The translations under genes and the position numbers were made by a program. Source: JBHJGS01 sp050331575 (GTDB taxonomy: Bacteria; Pseudomonadota; Alphaproteobacteria; Sphingomonadales; Rhodothalassiaceae). From it: a DNA stretch of 45,602 nt. The DNA is taken from contig JBHJGS010000041.1 of assembly GCA_050331575.1 (NCBI GenBank), positions 1-45,602 on the forward strand, written 5' to 3'. Shown here piece after piece: positions 24,904 through 33,078 of the stretch. The notes under the pieces were generated by a model. That model was not told the origin of the DNA and searched no databases. It saw only the letters and a list, made by a program, of their open reading frames with translations. The number at the start of each line of letters is the position of its first letter. The stretch's first letter is position 1.

Positions 24904-25482
24904 TCACCGCCCCGCCTGGCCCAAGGCTGCGACTTTTTCCACCGCCTTGGTCTGGTCCTGGTCCTTGCCGACCATGCCGATCAGGGTATCCGAGAACGGG
25001 CCGAGACCGACCAGCTTCAGGATATTGCGTTCCAGGCTTTTCAGGCTGTGGGCGCGATAGAAGAAGCGATAGGCCAGCGCGGGCATGGCCATGGTGATGA
25101 TGATGCGCGCGCTGCGGCCCTTTAAGCGGCCCTTGGGCCAGCCTTCGCTGGGATAATCCAGCGCAAAGCGCGGGCGGAACACCTGCTCGAAGAAGGCCTT
25201 CAGAAGTGCTGGCACGGTGCCCATCCACAGCGGATAGAGGATCACCAGATGCTCGGCCCACTCGATCGCCGCCTGGGCGTGTTTGACGCTGTCATTCGGC
25301 TCGCCCTGGTCGAATTCCTCCGGCCGGCGTAGAAACCCCAGATCCATATCCGCCACGCGCAGACGCTTGATCTCGTGGCCGGCCTGTTCGGCCGCCTTGG
25401 CATAGGCATCAGCCAGCGCGTGGACCAGGCGGCCGTCGCGCGGGTCGGGGTGGCCGTCGATCACGGTGATGCGGCGGGCCAT
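24904..25482 (-). CDS. NAD(P)H-dependent oxidoreductase, flavodoxin-like fold
   Basis: A 192-aa protein of the NAD(P)H quinone dehydrogenase / KefF-like family. The FMN phosphate-binding start ITVIDGHPDPRDGRLVHALA, the LVILYPLWMGTVPALLKAFF loop and VFRPRFALDY are characteristic. It probably transfers hydride through bound FMN to quinones or similar electrophiles in the cytosol. The C-terminal half keeps RIIITMAMPALAYRFFY. It lies between the unknown 123-aa gene and the response regulator on the minus strand with short gaps. Confidence 0.9.
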   Translation of the reverse strand: MARRITVIDGHPDPRDGRLVHALADAYAKAAEQAGHEIKRLRVADMDLGFLRRPEEFDQGEPNDSVKHAQAAIEWAEHLVILYPLWMGTVPALLKAFFEQVFRPRFALDYPSEGWPKGRLKGRSARIIITMAMPALAYRFFYRAHSLKSLERNILKLVGLGPFSDTLIGMVGKDQDQTKAVEKVAALGQAGR

Positions 25483-25491
25483 GGTGCTGCC

Positions 25492-25863
25492 TCAGATTCC
25501 AGGTGAGGGGCGGGCGGACACCACCTTGAACGGCAGGCTTTCGCCGTCGGTCTCGCGGATGGTGATATAGTCACCCGGTGCCAGGCGGTGCTGTTCCAGA
25601 TGGAAGATCGGCTCGTCATCATCCTCCCCCGGCTCGTAGGAAAAGGCCCAACTGCGGTGGCGGGTATGGATCAGCTGGCCGTGCTGGTCGGGCTCTCCGG
25701 GCCAGAAGCGGGTGACGCGGCAGTCCTTCTTATGCGCGGACCACGCCTCCCGGTCGATATGATGGTCCGCGTCCAGCGGCACGTGCAGAATATAGCCATG
25801 GGCAGCACTGCCGTCGGGATGATCTTTGGTGCGGCCCAATTCCAGGCGGACATAGTGGAACAT
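25492..25863 (-). CDS. Hypothetical 123-aa protein
   Basis: A soluble protein I do not recognise. ATG 25863 is chosen because GGGGAGAG lies about seven bases upstream; an upstream in-frame start at 25926 lacks one. The sequence is rich in His, Asp and aromatic residues: YVRLELGRTKDHPDGSAAHG, LHVPLDADHHIDREAW, CRVTRFWPGEPDQHGQLIH and HRSWAFSYEPGEDDDEPIFH. The C-terminal part (HRLAPGDYITIRETDG) looks like a small beta domain. It ends 9 bp before the oxidoreductase start and is probably cotranscribed with it. Confidence 0.75.
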   Translation of the reverse strand: MFHYVRLELGRTKDHPDGSAAHGYILHVPLDADHHIDREAWSAHKKDCRVTRFWPGEPDQHGQLIHTRHRSWAFSYEPGEDDDEPIFHLEQHRLAPGDYITIRETDGESLPFKVVSARPSPGI

Positions 25864-25943
25864 GCGCGGCTCTCCCCGTCTTGTCGTGGCGCCGGCGATG
25901 ATGGGCCGGCGCGCGGCCGCACACAAGGGGGTGCAGTCTCGTC

Positions 25944-26426
25944 TCAGGGCGCCGGGCGGGCACCGCTTTGAGCCGTGGCGCCGGCACTGAGATGCCGGGT
26001 GAGGAAGGCTTCAATGGCATCGGGCTCGATCAGGCCGGTTGTGCGTGCCAGTTCCTCGCCGTCATCGAACAGGATCAAGGTGCTGGTGTAGCGCACGCCG
26101 AAGCGATGGAGGAAATCGCGATCCCGATCAAAATCGACCCGGAACACGCTGATCGGAGGGATCCGCCGCTCCGCCTGGAGCTGCTCGAACGCCTTATGCT
26201 GGGCCATGCAGGACGGGCACCAGGAAGCATAGACCTCGACCAGCAGAGGCTCTCCGGTCCGCAGCGCGGCCTCAAAGGTCATCGCGCGGTAATCCTGCCA
26301 GCCGGAGATGATATCGTCATCTGCGCGGATGTTCATGTAAGCGGCGCGGCCCAGCGGGCTGACGCCGATTAGCAGGCCGCCGATCATGATGACCGCAAGC
26401 CACAGAAGATTCCTTTTAGACCACAC
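25944..26426 (-). CDS. Membrane-anchored or secreted thioredoxin-like protein
   Basis: A 160-aa protein with an N-terminal hydrophobic segment (LLWLAVIMIGGLLIGVSPLG) acting as signal anchor or signal peptide. The thioredoxin-fold redox motif is WCPSC in LLVEVYASWCPSCMAQHKAF. The cis-Pro loop is replaced by YTSTLILFDDGEEL with Thr in place of Pro, which may alter substrate contacts. It likely handles periplasmic thiol-disulfide exchange. GTG 26426 has AGAGGTGA upstream. It lies upstream of the 123-aa gene on the same strand. Confidence 0.88.
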   Translation of the reverse strand: MWSKRNLLWLAVIMIGGLLIGVSPLGRAAYMNIRADDDIISGWQDYRAMTFEAALRTGEPLLVEVYASWCPSCMAQHKAFEQLQAERRIPPISVFRVDFDRDRDFLHRFGVRYTSTLILFDDGEELARTTGLIEPDAIEAFLTRHLSAGATAQSGARPAP

Positions 26427-26560
26427 GCTGTCACCTCTTCGCGCGCATGAGGGCTATCAGCGCATTGCGGCGGTCTCAATGGCGCAGCGCGTCACGATTT
26501 CGCGATGCTTCGTGAACGGTTGCACGCGAGCTTGTTTCTTCGCGTCGTCGAAAAGAGAAG

Positions 26561-26596
26561 AAAAGCCCCGCCTCCGGTGGTGGAGGCGGGGCTTTT
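26561..26596 (-). terminator. Bidirectional-looking terminator after irr
   Basis: AAAAGCCCCGCCTCC (26561-26575) and GGAGGCGGGGCTTTT (26582-26596) form a perfect 15-bp stem with a 6-nt loop. It begins 32 bp after the irr stop and carries T-runs on both strands. It ends the irr transcript and isolates the thioredoxin gene. Confidence 0.9.
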
Positions 26597-26627
26597 CCAA
26601 GGGTTGGATGCCGGATAGCCGGCGCGA

Positions 26628-27095
26628 TCAGGCCGCGTCGGCTTCCGGATCGTTGGTCAAGGTGATGATAACATGCACCTGTTTCAGCGCAGCGCCTTCC
26701 GGCAGGTTGGGAAAGGTGCTGAAGTCGATCGCCGAGGCCGGAACATCTTGCAGCCGGCCGGTGTCGGCATAGTAGAAATGGTGGTGCGGCTTGGTGTTGA
26801 TATCAAAATAGGTCCGCGAGGGTTCAACCACCAACTCGGTCAACAGCCCGGCTTCGGTGAACTGGTGCAAGGTATTATAGACCGTTGCCAGCGACACCTT
26901 GATGCCGGCATTGACCGCTTCTTCATGCAGCGATTCAGCGGTGACATGGCGCTCGTCGCCCTCACCGAACAGCAGCCGGGCCAGGGCCAAGCGCTGACGC
27001 GTCGGGCGCAGACCGGCCACGCGCAGTTTTTCCAAAAGAATCGCATACGGACGTAGCGTCTCGGACGCCGAATGATCGATATTTGCCTTCGCCAT
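26628..27095 (-). CDS. irr: Irr-type Fur-family iron response regulator
   Basis: A 155-aa winged-helix regulator. The DNA-binding domain includes LRVAGLRPTRQRLALARLL and VSLATVYNTLHQFTEAGLL. The His-rich TKPHHHFYYADTG is typical of the Irr branch of the Fur family. Irr proteins of alphaproteobacteria control iron and haem genes and respond to haem. This one contains no Cys at all, so it has neither an N-terminal Cys-Pro haem motif nor the structural Cys4 zinc site of many Fur proteins. TAGGAG lies eight bases before the ATG. A promoter with an operator-like repeat lies at 27201-27239. Confidence 0.9.
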   Translation of the reverse strand: MAKANIDHSASETLRPYAILLEKLRVAGLRPTRQRLALARLLFGEGDERHVTAESLHEEAVNAGIKVSLATVYNTLHQFTEAGLLTELVVEPSRTYFDINTKPHHHFYYADTGRLQDVPASAIDFSTFPNLPEGAALKQVHVIITLTNDPEADAA

Positions 27096-27200
27096 CTTTT
27101 AGCTCCTAAATCCGATGGACGCGGTCGCCGCCAGGCGCCCGCGTTTGGTGCCTTTGCCCCCCATGCCTGATGATCAGTTATGCAGTTCAGCGCGCCATGA

Positions 27201-27239
27201 CAAGAATATTATAAGTTCATTCTTGCTCTTGTCTGTCAA
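27201..27239 (-). promoter_or_regulatory. irr promoter with operator-like inverted repeat
   Basis: On the minus strand a perfect TTGACA (27234-27239) and a perfect TATAAT (27208-27213) are 20 bp apart, longer than usual. A 7-bp inverted repeat, CAAGAAT-N11-ATTCTTG (27201-27225), straddles the -10. Leader length to the irr ATG is about 100 nt. The repeat suggests autoregulation or control by another iron regulator, but it does not match a textbook Irr or Fur box. Confidence 0.5.
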
Positions 27240-27281
27240 AATATCAACCCTGGCTGCTGAACCCAACCGGGGCGTGCCGTC

Positions 27282-28676
27282 TCAGCGGCCGGTCAGGATA
27301 CGCTCCACAAGTTCCTTGACCGACGGGACATAGCCGTTGGAGTAGAACGGATCCTGTTTGAACCGAAAGGCATTATGCCCAGAAAAGACCAGGTTGTCAT
27401 CAATTGATCCACCATGAGCTACATCCTGAAGCGTTTTCTGAATGCAGAAGCTCCGGGGATCGGCCTTGCGACCGGTGGAATTCTTGTCATTGTCAGCCCA
27501 GTTGGAAAATTGGCATTGGCTCAGGCAGCCCATGCAATCCGCCTGGTCTTTGCGGATTTCCGCGGCCTTGTCCGGCGTGACGAACACCAGTGTCGCATCG
27601 GGGGTCTTCAGCGCCTCGGTGAACCCCGCCGCGATCCAGGCCTGCGCCCGCGCCCGGTCCCCGGCCGTGACGAACAGCGCCTTGCGGCCCTGATCGAACA
27701 GCGGCGTGTCATGATCGCCCACCGCCTGCGGCGAATAGGCGATCTGCCGGTCCGACCGCGCGATCAGCTCCTTGAGATAATCATTCTTGACCGCCGATGA
27801 ATAAAAGCCCGTGGGCGAGAAGCGGTGCAGCAACACATCGCCTTCGTCCAGCGTCAGCAGGCGCTGCTTCCACGCCTCCGAGATCGGGCTCTCGCGTGTG
27901 ACCAAAGGCCGCGTGCCGAACTGGAAGGCGACCGGGCCAAGCTCGGGATTGTCGATCCAGTCCTGCCATTCCTCCAAAAACCAGACGCCGCCGGCCATGA
28001 CGATCGGCACTTCCGGAACGCCGGCCTCGCGCATGGTCGCACGTAAGGCAGCGACGCGCGGATACGGGTCCTGCGGCGCTTCGGGATCTTCCGCGTTGCT
28101 CAGCCCATTATGGCCGCCGGCACGCCACGGGTCTTCATAGACCACGGCCCCGAGAAACTCCTGGCATTTTGAATAGGCGCGCTTCCACAAAGCCCGGAAA
28201 GCGCGGCCTGACGATACGATCGGGAAATAGTAGACCCCGTAGCTGGAGGCGATCTCAGCCAGCTTGTAAGGCATGCCCGCGCCGCAGGTGACGCCGTTGA
28301 CTAACCCGCGCGTGCGCTCCAGCACGCCCTTCAGCACACGCTGGGCGCCACCCATTTCCCAGAGGATATTGATGTTGAGGGCGCCGATCCCCTTGGACAG
28401 GTCATAGGCCTTGCGCACCTGCGCCACCCCGCCCTTGATGGCGTAATCGACCAGTTCCTCGTGCCGGTCGCGCCGGGTGCGGCCGCGATAGATCTGCGGG
28501 ATCACCCGTCCATCGGCGTCATAGCTATCCGCATTCACCGCCGAAACCGTGCCGATGCCGCCGGCCAGCGCCCAAGGCCCGGACGAGGCCCCGGAGGAAA
28601 TCGAGATGCCCTTGCCGCCTTCAATCAGCGGCAACACGTCGACCTTACCGAGGCGGATGGCATTGAGTGCTTTCAT
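27282..28676 (-). CDS. Nitronate-monooxygenase-like flavin oxidoreductase with Cys cluster
   Basis: A 464-aa protein. ATG 28676 follows AGGA by eight bases and begins MKALNAIRLGKVDVLPLIEG; a longer upstream reading is antisense-like and rejected. The TIM-barrel FMN region shows SGPWALAGGIGTVSAVNADS, GLVNGVTCGAGMP, VPIVMAGGVWFLEEW and FQFGTRPLVT. Near the C-terminus is CMGCLSQCQFSNW (C-x2-C-x3-C), with a fourth Cys in PRSFCIQKTL. These may bind a metal or Fe-S cluster (inference). The family is widespread in alphaproteobacteria, is longer than classical nitronate monooxygenases, and its substrate is not established. It follows pnp on the same strand with its own promoter. Confidence 0.88.
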   Translation of the reverse strand: MKALNAIRLGKVDVLPLIEGGKGISISSGASSGPWALAGGIGTVSAVNADSYDADGRVIPQIYRGRTRRDRHEELVDYAIKGGVAQVRKAYDLSKGIGALNINILWEMGGAQRVLKGVLERTRGLVNGVTCGAGMPYKLAEIASSYGVYYFPIVSSGRAFRALWKRAYSKCQEFLGAVVYEDPWRAGGHNGLSNAEDPEAPQDPYPRVAALRATMREAGVPEVPIVMAGGVWFLEEWQDWIDNPELGPVAFQFGTRPLVTRESPISEAWKQRLLTLDEGDVLLHRFSPTGFYSSAVKNDYLKELIARSDRQIAYSPQAVGDHDTPLFDQGRKALFVTAGDRARAQAWIAAGFTEALKTPDATLVFVTPDKAAEIRKDQADCMGCLSQCQFSNWADNDKNSTGRKADPRSFCIQKTLQDVAHGGSIDDNLVFSGHNAFRFKQDPFYSNGYVPSVKELVERILTGR

Positions 28677-28736
28677 GACGGCGTCCTGTTTTGCAAAACT
28701 TTGATTGCGGGCGGGCCGACCCCGCAAGCCCGGCAC

Positions 28737-28765
28737 AAAATGCGTTTGATTCTCGGCTCTGTCAA
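28737..28765 (-). promoter_or_regulatory. Promoter of the flavin oxidoreductase gene
   Basis: On the minus strand TTGACA (28760-28765) is followed after exactly 17 bp by CATTTT (28737-28742). It lies about 60 bp before the ATG at 28676. The -35 overlaps the T-run of the pnp terminator, so the end of one transcript and the start of the next are superimposed. Confidence 0.5.
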
Positions 28766-28791
28766 AATCGAACCGGGCCGCAGCCCGGTTC
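28764..28791 (-). terminator. pnp terminator
   Basis: GAACCGGGC (28770-28778) and GCCCGGTTC (28783-28791) form a perfect 9-bp stem with a 4-nt loop. On the minus strand it is followed by GATTTTG. It lies about 30 bp after the pnp stop. Confidence 0.75.
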
Positions 28792-28821
28792 CCGCTTGCT
28801 GCCAAAAAACTCCAGGCCGGA

Positions 28822-30960
28822 TCAGGCCCGCTTGCGCGGCTTTTTCGCCGGCCGGGTGTCTTCCAACTCCTCGCCGGTCTCCTGATCGACCACGCGCATG
28901 GACAGACGCACCTTGCCGCGGTCATCGATGTCCAGCACCTTGACCTTGACCTCGTCACCTTCCTTGACCTTGTCGGTGACCTTCTCCACCCGTTCATCGG
29001 CCAGTTCGGAGATGTGCACCAGGCCGTCGCGGCTGCCCAGGAAGTTCACAAAGGCGCCGAAATCCATGATGCGCACAACCTTGCCGCCATAAATGCGGCC
29101 GACCTCGGGTTCTGCGACGATGTCTTCGATCATCGCCTTGGCCTTTTCGATCTTGTCGGCATCAGCGGAGGCGATCTTGATGGTGCCGTCATCCTCGATA
29201 TCGACCTTGGCGCCGGACACCTCGACGATCTCTCGGATCACCTTGCCGCCGGTGCCGATCACCTCGCGGATCTTCTCCTTGGCGATGATCAGGGTTTCGA
29301 TACGCGGGGCGTAGCGCGACATTTCTTCGCGGGCGCCGGTCAGCGCCTTGTTCATCTCGCCCAGGATGTGGGTGCGACCGCCGCGTGCCTGGTCCAGCGC
29401 CTTGGCCATGATCTCCTCGGTGATGCCGGTGATCTTGATGTCCATCTGCAGCGAGGTGACACCCTTGCCGGTGCCGGCGACCTTGAAGTCCATATCCCCC
29501 AGATGATCTTCATCGCCGAGGATGTCGGACAGCACGGCAAACTCCTCGCCGTCCTTGATCAGGCCCATGGCGATGCCGGAGACCGGGCGGGTCAGCGGCA
29601 CACCGGCATCCATCAAGGACAGGCTGGCGCCGCACACCGTGGCCATGGAGGAGGAGCCGTTGGACTCGGTGATCTCCGACACGATGCGAATGGTGTAGGG
29701 GAATTCGTCCGCCTTCGGCATCACCGCCTTCAAGCCGCGCCAAGCCAGCTTGCCGTGGCCGACCTCGCGCCGGCCGGTGAAGCCGACACGGCCGGTCTCG
29801 CCAACCGAATAGGGCGGGAAATTATAGTGCAGCATGAAATTCTCCCGGTAGGAGCCTTCCAGCGCATCGACGATCTGTTCGTCTTCCCCGGTGCCCAGGG
29901 TGGTGACCACCAGCGCCTGGGTTTCGCCGCGGGTGAACAGAGCTGAGCCGTGGGCGCGCGGCAGCACTTCCACCTCCGCCAGGATCGGCCGCACATCATC
30001 CAGCGCGCGGCCGTCGATGCGCGGCTTGCCGGCCAGGATATTGCCGCGGACGATCTTCTTCTCCAACGCCTTCAACAGGCTGCCGACCAGGTCCGGCTCC
30101 ACCGTCTCGTCCTCGGCGAAGGCGGCCTGGGCCTTCTCCTTGGCCGCGGCGATGGCGGCGACGCGGTCCTGCTTCACGGTCTGACCGTAGGCGGCGACCA
30201 GATCGGCCTCGGCGATATCGGCAATCCGCGCCTTCAGGTCGGCATGCTCTTCGTCTTCCGGCAGATCCCACGGGTCGCGGGCCGCCTGTTCGGCCAGTTC
30301 GATGATCGCGTCGATCACCGGCTGCATCTGCTTGTGGCCAAACATCACAGCGCCAAGCATGACATCCTCGGGCAGTTCCTCGGCCTGGCTTTCCACCATC
30401 AGAACCGCCGGCGTGGTGCCAGCAACGACGAGATCCAACTCGCTGTTGGCCATTTCCGCGACCAGCGGGTTGAGCACATATTCTCCGTCGCGATAGCCGA
30501 CGCGGGCCGCACCGATCGGCCCGAAGAAGGGAATGCCCGACAGCGTCAACGCCGCGGAGGCGCCGATCATCGCCACGATATCCGGGTCATTCTCCAGATC
30601 ATGGCTCAGCACGGTGCAGATCACCTGCACCTCATTCTTGAAGCCTTCAGGGAACAGCGGGCGGATCGGCCGGTCGATCAAGCGCGAGGTCAGGGTTTCC
30701 TTTTCTGAGGGCCGGCCCTCGCGCTTGAAGAAGCCGCCGGGGATCTTGCCCGCAGCATAGGTCTTTTCTTGATAATTCACGGTCAGCGGGAAGAAGTCCT
30801 GCCCCGGCTTGACGCTTCTTTGGCCGACCACGGTGCATAGCACGGTGGTCTCACCATAGGTCGCCATCACAGCACCGTCGGCCTGACGGGCGATATGGCC
30901 GGTTTCCAGAACCAATTGCCGGCCGCCCCAGTCCAAAGATTTGCGGAAGATTTCAAACAT
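28822..30960 (-). CDS. pnp: Polyribonucleotide nucleotidyltransferase (PNPase)
   Basis: A full-length 712-aa PNPase, the phosphorolytic 3'-5' exoribonuclease of the RNA degradosome. Two RNase PH domains are present: the first has GDGAVMATYGETTVL-like sequence and FFPLTVNYQEKTYAAGKIPG, the second RAHGSALFTRGETQAL and SLSLMDAGVPL. The KH domain (IREVIGTGGKVIREIVEVSG) and S1 domain (VGRIYGGKVVRIMDFGAFVN) follow, then a Lys/Arg-rich tail. It lies downstream of rpsO with a 234-bp leader containing strong stems, the place where PNPase autoregulates with RNase III in other bacteria. Confidence 0.98.
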   Translation of the reverse strand: MFEIFRKSLDWGGRQLVLETGHIARQADGAVMATYGETTVLCTVVGQRSVKPGQDFFPLTVNYQEKTYAAGKIPGGFFKREGRPSEKETLTSRLIDRPIRPLFPEGFKNEVQVICTVLSHDLENDPDIVAMIGASAALTLSGIPFFGPIGAARVGYRDGEYVLNPLVAEMANSELDLVVAGTTPAVLMVESQAEELPEDVMLGAVMFGHKQMQPVIDAIIELAEQAARDPWDLPEDEEHADLKARIADIAEADLVAAYGQTVKQDRVAAIAAAKEKAQAAFAEDETVEPDLVGSLLKALEKKIVRGNILAGKPRIDGRALDDVRPILAEVEVLPRAHGSALFTRGETQALVVTTLGTGEDEQIVDALEGSYRENFMLHYNFPPYSVGETGRVGFTGRREVGHGKLAWRGLKAVMPKADEFPYTIRIVSEITESNGSSSMATVCGASLSLMDAGVPLTRPVSGIAMGLIKDGEEFAVLSDILGDEDHLGDMDFKVAGTGKGVTSLQMDIKITGITEEIMAKALDQARGGRTHILGEMNKALTGAREEMSRYAPRIETLIIAKEKIREVIGTGGKVIREIVEVSGAKVDIEDDGTIKIASADADKIEKAKAMIEDIVAEPEVGRIYGGKVVRIMDFGAFVNFLGSRDGLVHISELADERVEKVTDKVKEGDEVKVKVLDIDDRGKVRLSMRVVDQETGEELEDTRPAKKPRKRA

Positions 30961-31157
30961 TCAAGTCTGCCTTGTCGATGATGACCCGCGGGTGTTGTCA
31001 CTGCCCTGGCCGCGGACCGCGGCGAGACCCCATGCCTCGCCCCTACCAGAAAGTCGCCGGAATGCCGCCTTGAGCTGAAAGTGTGACGGGCGGCGGCCGA
31101 CGGTCGTTGAATGCCGGGGAGGGCCGGATAGGGCCCGGCCGCCCGGCAGATGTGGAA

Positions 31158-31183
31158 AGGCCGGAGACAATCGTCCCCGGCCT
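31158..31183 (-). terminator. Hairpin after rpsO, likely partial terminator
   Basis: AGGCCGGAGAC (31158-31168) pairs with GTCCCCGGCCT (31173-31183) with one wobble and a 4-nt loop, 12 bp after the rpsO stop. The minus-strand tail is TTCCACA, a weak T-run, so read-through into pnp is expected. The remaining leader 30961-31157 holds further GC-rich stems but no gene. Confidence 0.55.
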
Positions 31184-31194
31184 GTCCTGATCTC

Positions 31195-31464
31195 TTACTT
31201 GCGCAGTCCCAGGCGCCCGATCAAGCTGGTGTAGCGGTCTTGATCGCTGCGCTTGAGATAGTCGAGCAACCGGCGCCGCTGATTGACCAGCTTCAACAGG
31301 CCACGGCGCGAATGATTGTCGCCCTTGTGCGTCTTGAAATGCTCGGTCAGATTGGCGATCCGTTCAGACAGGATCGCGACCTGCACCTCCGGCGAACCGG
31401 TGTCGCCAGGCTTTTGACCATATTCCTCGATGAGCGCCTGCTTGCGCTCTTGCGTGATCGACAT
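31195..31464 (-). CDS. rpsO: 30S ribosomal protein S15
   Basis: The 89-aa product has the exact family length. The signature GDTGSPEVQVAILSERIANL, then HFKTHKGDNHSRRGLLKLVN and QRRRLLDYLKRSDQDRYTSL, identify S15, which binds 16S rRNA early in small-subunit assembly. It lies 17 bp after truB and upstream of pnp in the conserved truB-rpsO-pnp order. Confidence 0.98.
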   Translation of the reverse strand: MSITQERKQALIEEYGQKPGDTGSPEVQVAILSERIANLTEHFKTHKGDNHSRRGLLKLVNQRRRLLDYLKRSDQDRYTSLIGRLGLRK

Positions 31465-31481
31465 CGGGTCTCCTTCATACT

Positions 31482-32375
31482 TTACAGGTTGAACACCCGC
31501 AGCGGCCGTGCACAGCCCTGCACGACCTCGGCGATCGCAATCAGCGTGTCGTCCTGGGTGATGCGGGCGGTGCCCTCCACCGCGGTGGGCAGGGTCAGGC
31601 TTTGACCCGCGCGCAGGCGGGCAGCTTCATTGCCGGTGACGGCCAGAGCCGGGATGTCGGCCAGCCCGGTCGCAATCGGCAGGATCGCCTGATCCATCAG
31701 GCCCTTATGGCGCAAAGCTTCAAGCTTTTCCAGCGTTATCGCAGGCTTTTGATCGAACGGCCCCGCGCGCGTCCGTCGCAGGGCGACGATATGCGCGTGG
31801 GTGCCCAGCGCACGCGCCAGATCCCGCGCCAGGGCGCGCACATAGGTGCCTTTGGAGCAGGCCAGGGAAAACCGCGCCGTCGTGCCGGCCGCTTCGACCA
31901 GATCGAGCCGGTCGATGCGCACCCGCCGCGGCGCCAGCGTCACGGTGGCGCCGGCGCGGGCCAGGTCATAGGCGCGCTGGCCCTCCAGCTTGACGGCAGA
32001 ATAGACCGGTGGCACCTGGTCGATCTCGCGGCGGAAATCGCCCAGAACAGACGCGATCGCCGCAGCATTCGGCACCGGCCCGCCTTCGGCGACCACCGCG
32101 CCTTCGGCATCGTCGCTGTCCGTGGCAATGCCCCAGCGCAGGGTGAAGTCATAGGCCTTGTCGCTGTTCAGCATATAGGCCATGGCCTTGGTTGCCTCGC
32201 CCAGGCCGATCGGCAGCACGCCGGTGGCCAGCGGATCGAGCGTGCCGCCATGGCCCGCCTTGATCGGCTGCGCCAGCCGCTTGACCGCGCCCAGCGCGGC
32301 GGTGGAGGTCATGCCAGCTGGCTTGTCCAGCACCAGCCAGCCGTCGATCTTGCGTCCGCGCCGCCGTCGGGCCAT
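31482..32375 (-). CDS. truB: tRNA pseudouridine-55 synthase
   Basis: A 297-aa enzyme that makes pseudouridine 55 in the T loop of tRNAs. ATG 32375 gives the normal start MARRRRGRKIDGWLVLDKP; an upstream start at 32408 would overlap rbfA. The catalytic Asp lies in GHGGTLDPLATGVLPIG, followed by SDKAYDFTLRWGIATDSDD and the RNA-contacting SCSKGTYVRALARDL-type motif (here ACSKGTYVRALARDLARAL). GAGGGA precedes the start. It lies between rbfA and rpsO with gaps of 13 and 17 bp. Confidence 0.97.
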   Translation of the reverse strand: MARRRRGRKIDGWLVLDKPAGMTSTAALGAVKRLAQPIKAGHGGTLDPLATGVLPIGLGEATKAMAYMLNSDKAYDFTLRWGIATDSDDAEGAVVAEGGPVPNAAAIASVLGDFRREIDQVPPVYSAVKLEGQRAYDLARAGATVTLAPRRVRIDRLDLVEAAGTTARFSLACSKGTYVRALARDLARALGTHAHIVALRRTRAGPFDQKPAITLEKLEALRHKGLMDQAILPIATGLADIPALAVTGNEAARLRAGQSLTLPTAVEGTARITQDDTLIAIAEVVQGCARPLRVFNL

Positions 32376-32388
32376 CAGCTTCGGTCCC

Positions 32389-32784
32389 TCAGTCGCCCTC
32401 GTCCTCAAGGTCCTGGCGCACCTTGTCGCTTTTCAGGATGGCGCGGATGCGTGCGGCCTCAGCGAAGCTTTCATCGGCATGAAAGCGCAGCGCCGGCAGA
32501 TATTTCAACGTCACCGCCCGGCCCAGATGGCCGCGGATGAAGCCGGCATGCCGGTTCAGCGCGGCGATCACCTCGCGTTCCCGGCCTCCGCCCAGCGGCT
32601 CCACATAAACCGCGGCATGGCGCAGGTCCGGGCTTGGCCGCACTTCGGTGACGGTGACGGAGGTTCCGGCCAGGTCCGGATCGTCGATCTCCTCGCGGCG
32701 CAGGATCTCCGCCAGGGCATGGCGCAGGGTTTCGCCCACGCGCAGCAGGCGCACACTGGGTTGGGAGGCTTTGTGACGGGGCAT
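32389..32784 (-). CDS. rbfA: Ribosome-binding factor A
   Basis: A 131-aa KH-fold protein needed for 16S rRNA 5'-end maturation. Recognisable parts are SVRLLRVGETLRHALAEILR, VTVTEVRPSPDLRHAAVYV, GHLGRAVTLKYLPALRFHAD and the terminal ESFAEAARIRAILKSDK. ATG 32784 is the natural start; a very long in-frame reading to 33867 crosses other genes and is rejected. It is the first gene of the minus-strand rbfA-truB-rpsO-pnp unit, with no infB upstream. Confidence 0.96.
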   Translation of the reverse strand: MPRHKASQPSVRLLRVGETLRHALAEILRREEIDDPDLAGTSVTVTEVRPSPDLRHAAVYVEPLGGGREREVIAALNRHAGFIRGHLGRAVTLKYLPALRFHADESFAEAARIRAILKSDKVRQDLEDEGD

Positions 32785-33078
32785 GATCGCTCGCCTTATC
32801 GGTCGCGGGCCGGCTGTCCGACCCTCATCGAGCCCGCCTGTATAGGGCAGCGGCAGGCAATTTGTCAGCCGGGCACGGCCGCTGCGCGGACCGGTCTGGG
32901 CGGATTGTGAAGGCGCGTGAGGCTGGCGGCGCTTTCCGCGGCGTGCGCGTGATGATCCGGATCTTGCGCAATTGCACCGATGTCGCCGCCGCCGATGTCG
33001 GGACGGCTTTTCTTGACCAAGCAGGCGTGTAGAGTGCGCCGCAGCCAACTGGGCTAAACCGACAGGGGAGATGGGCAC

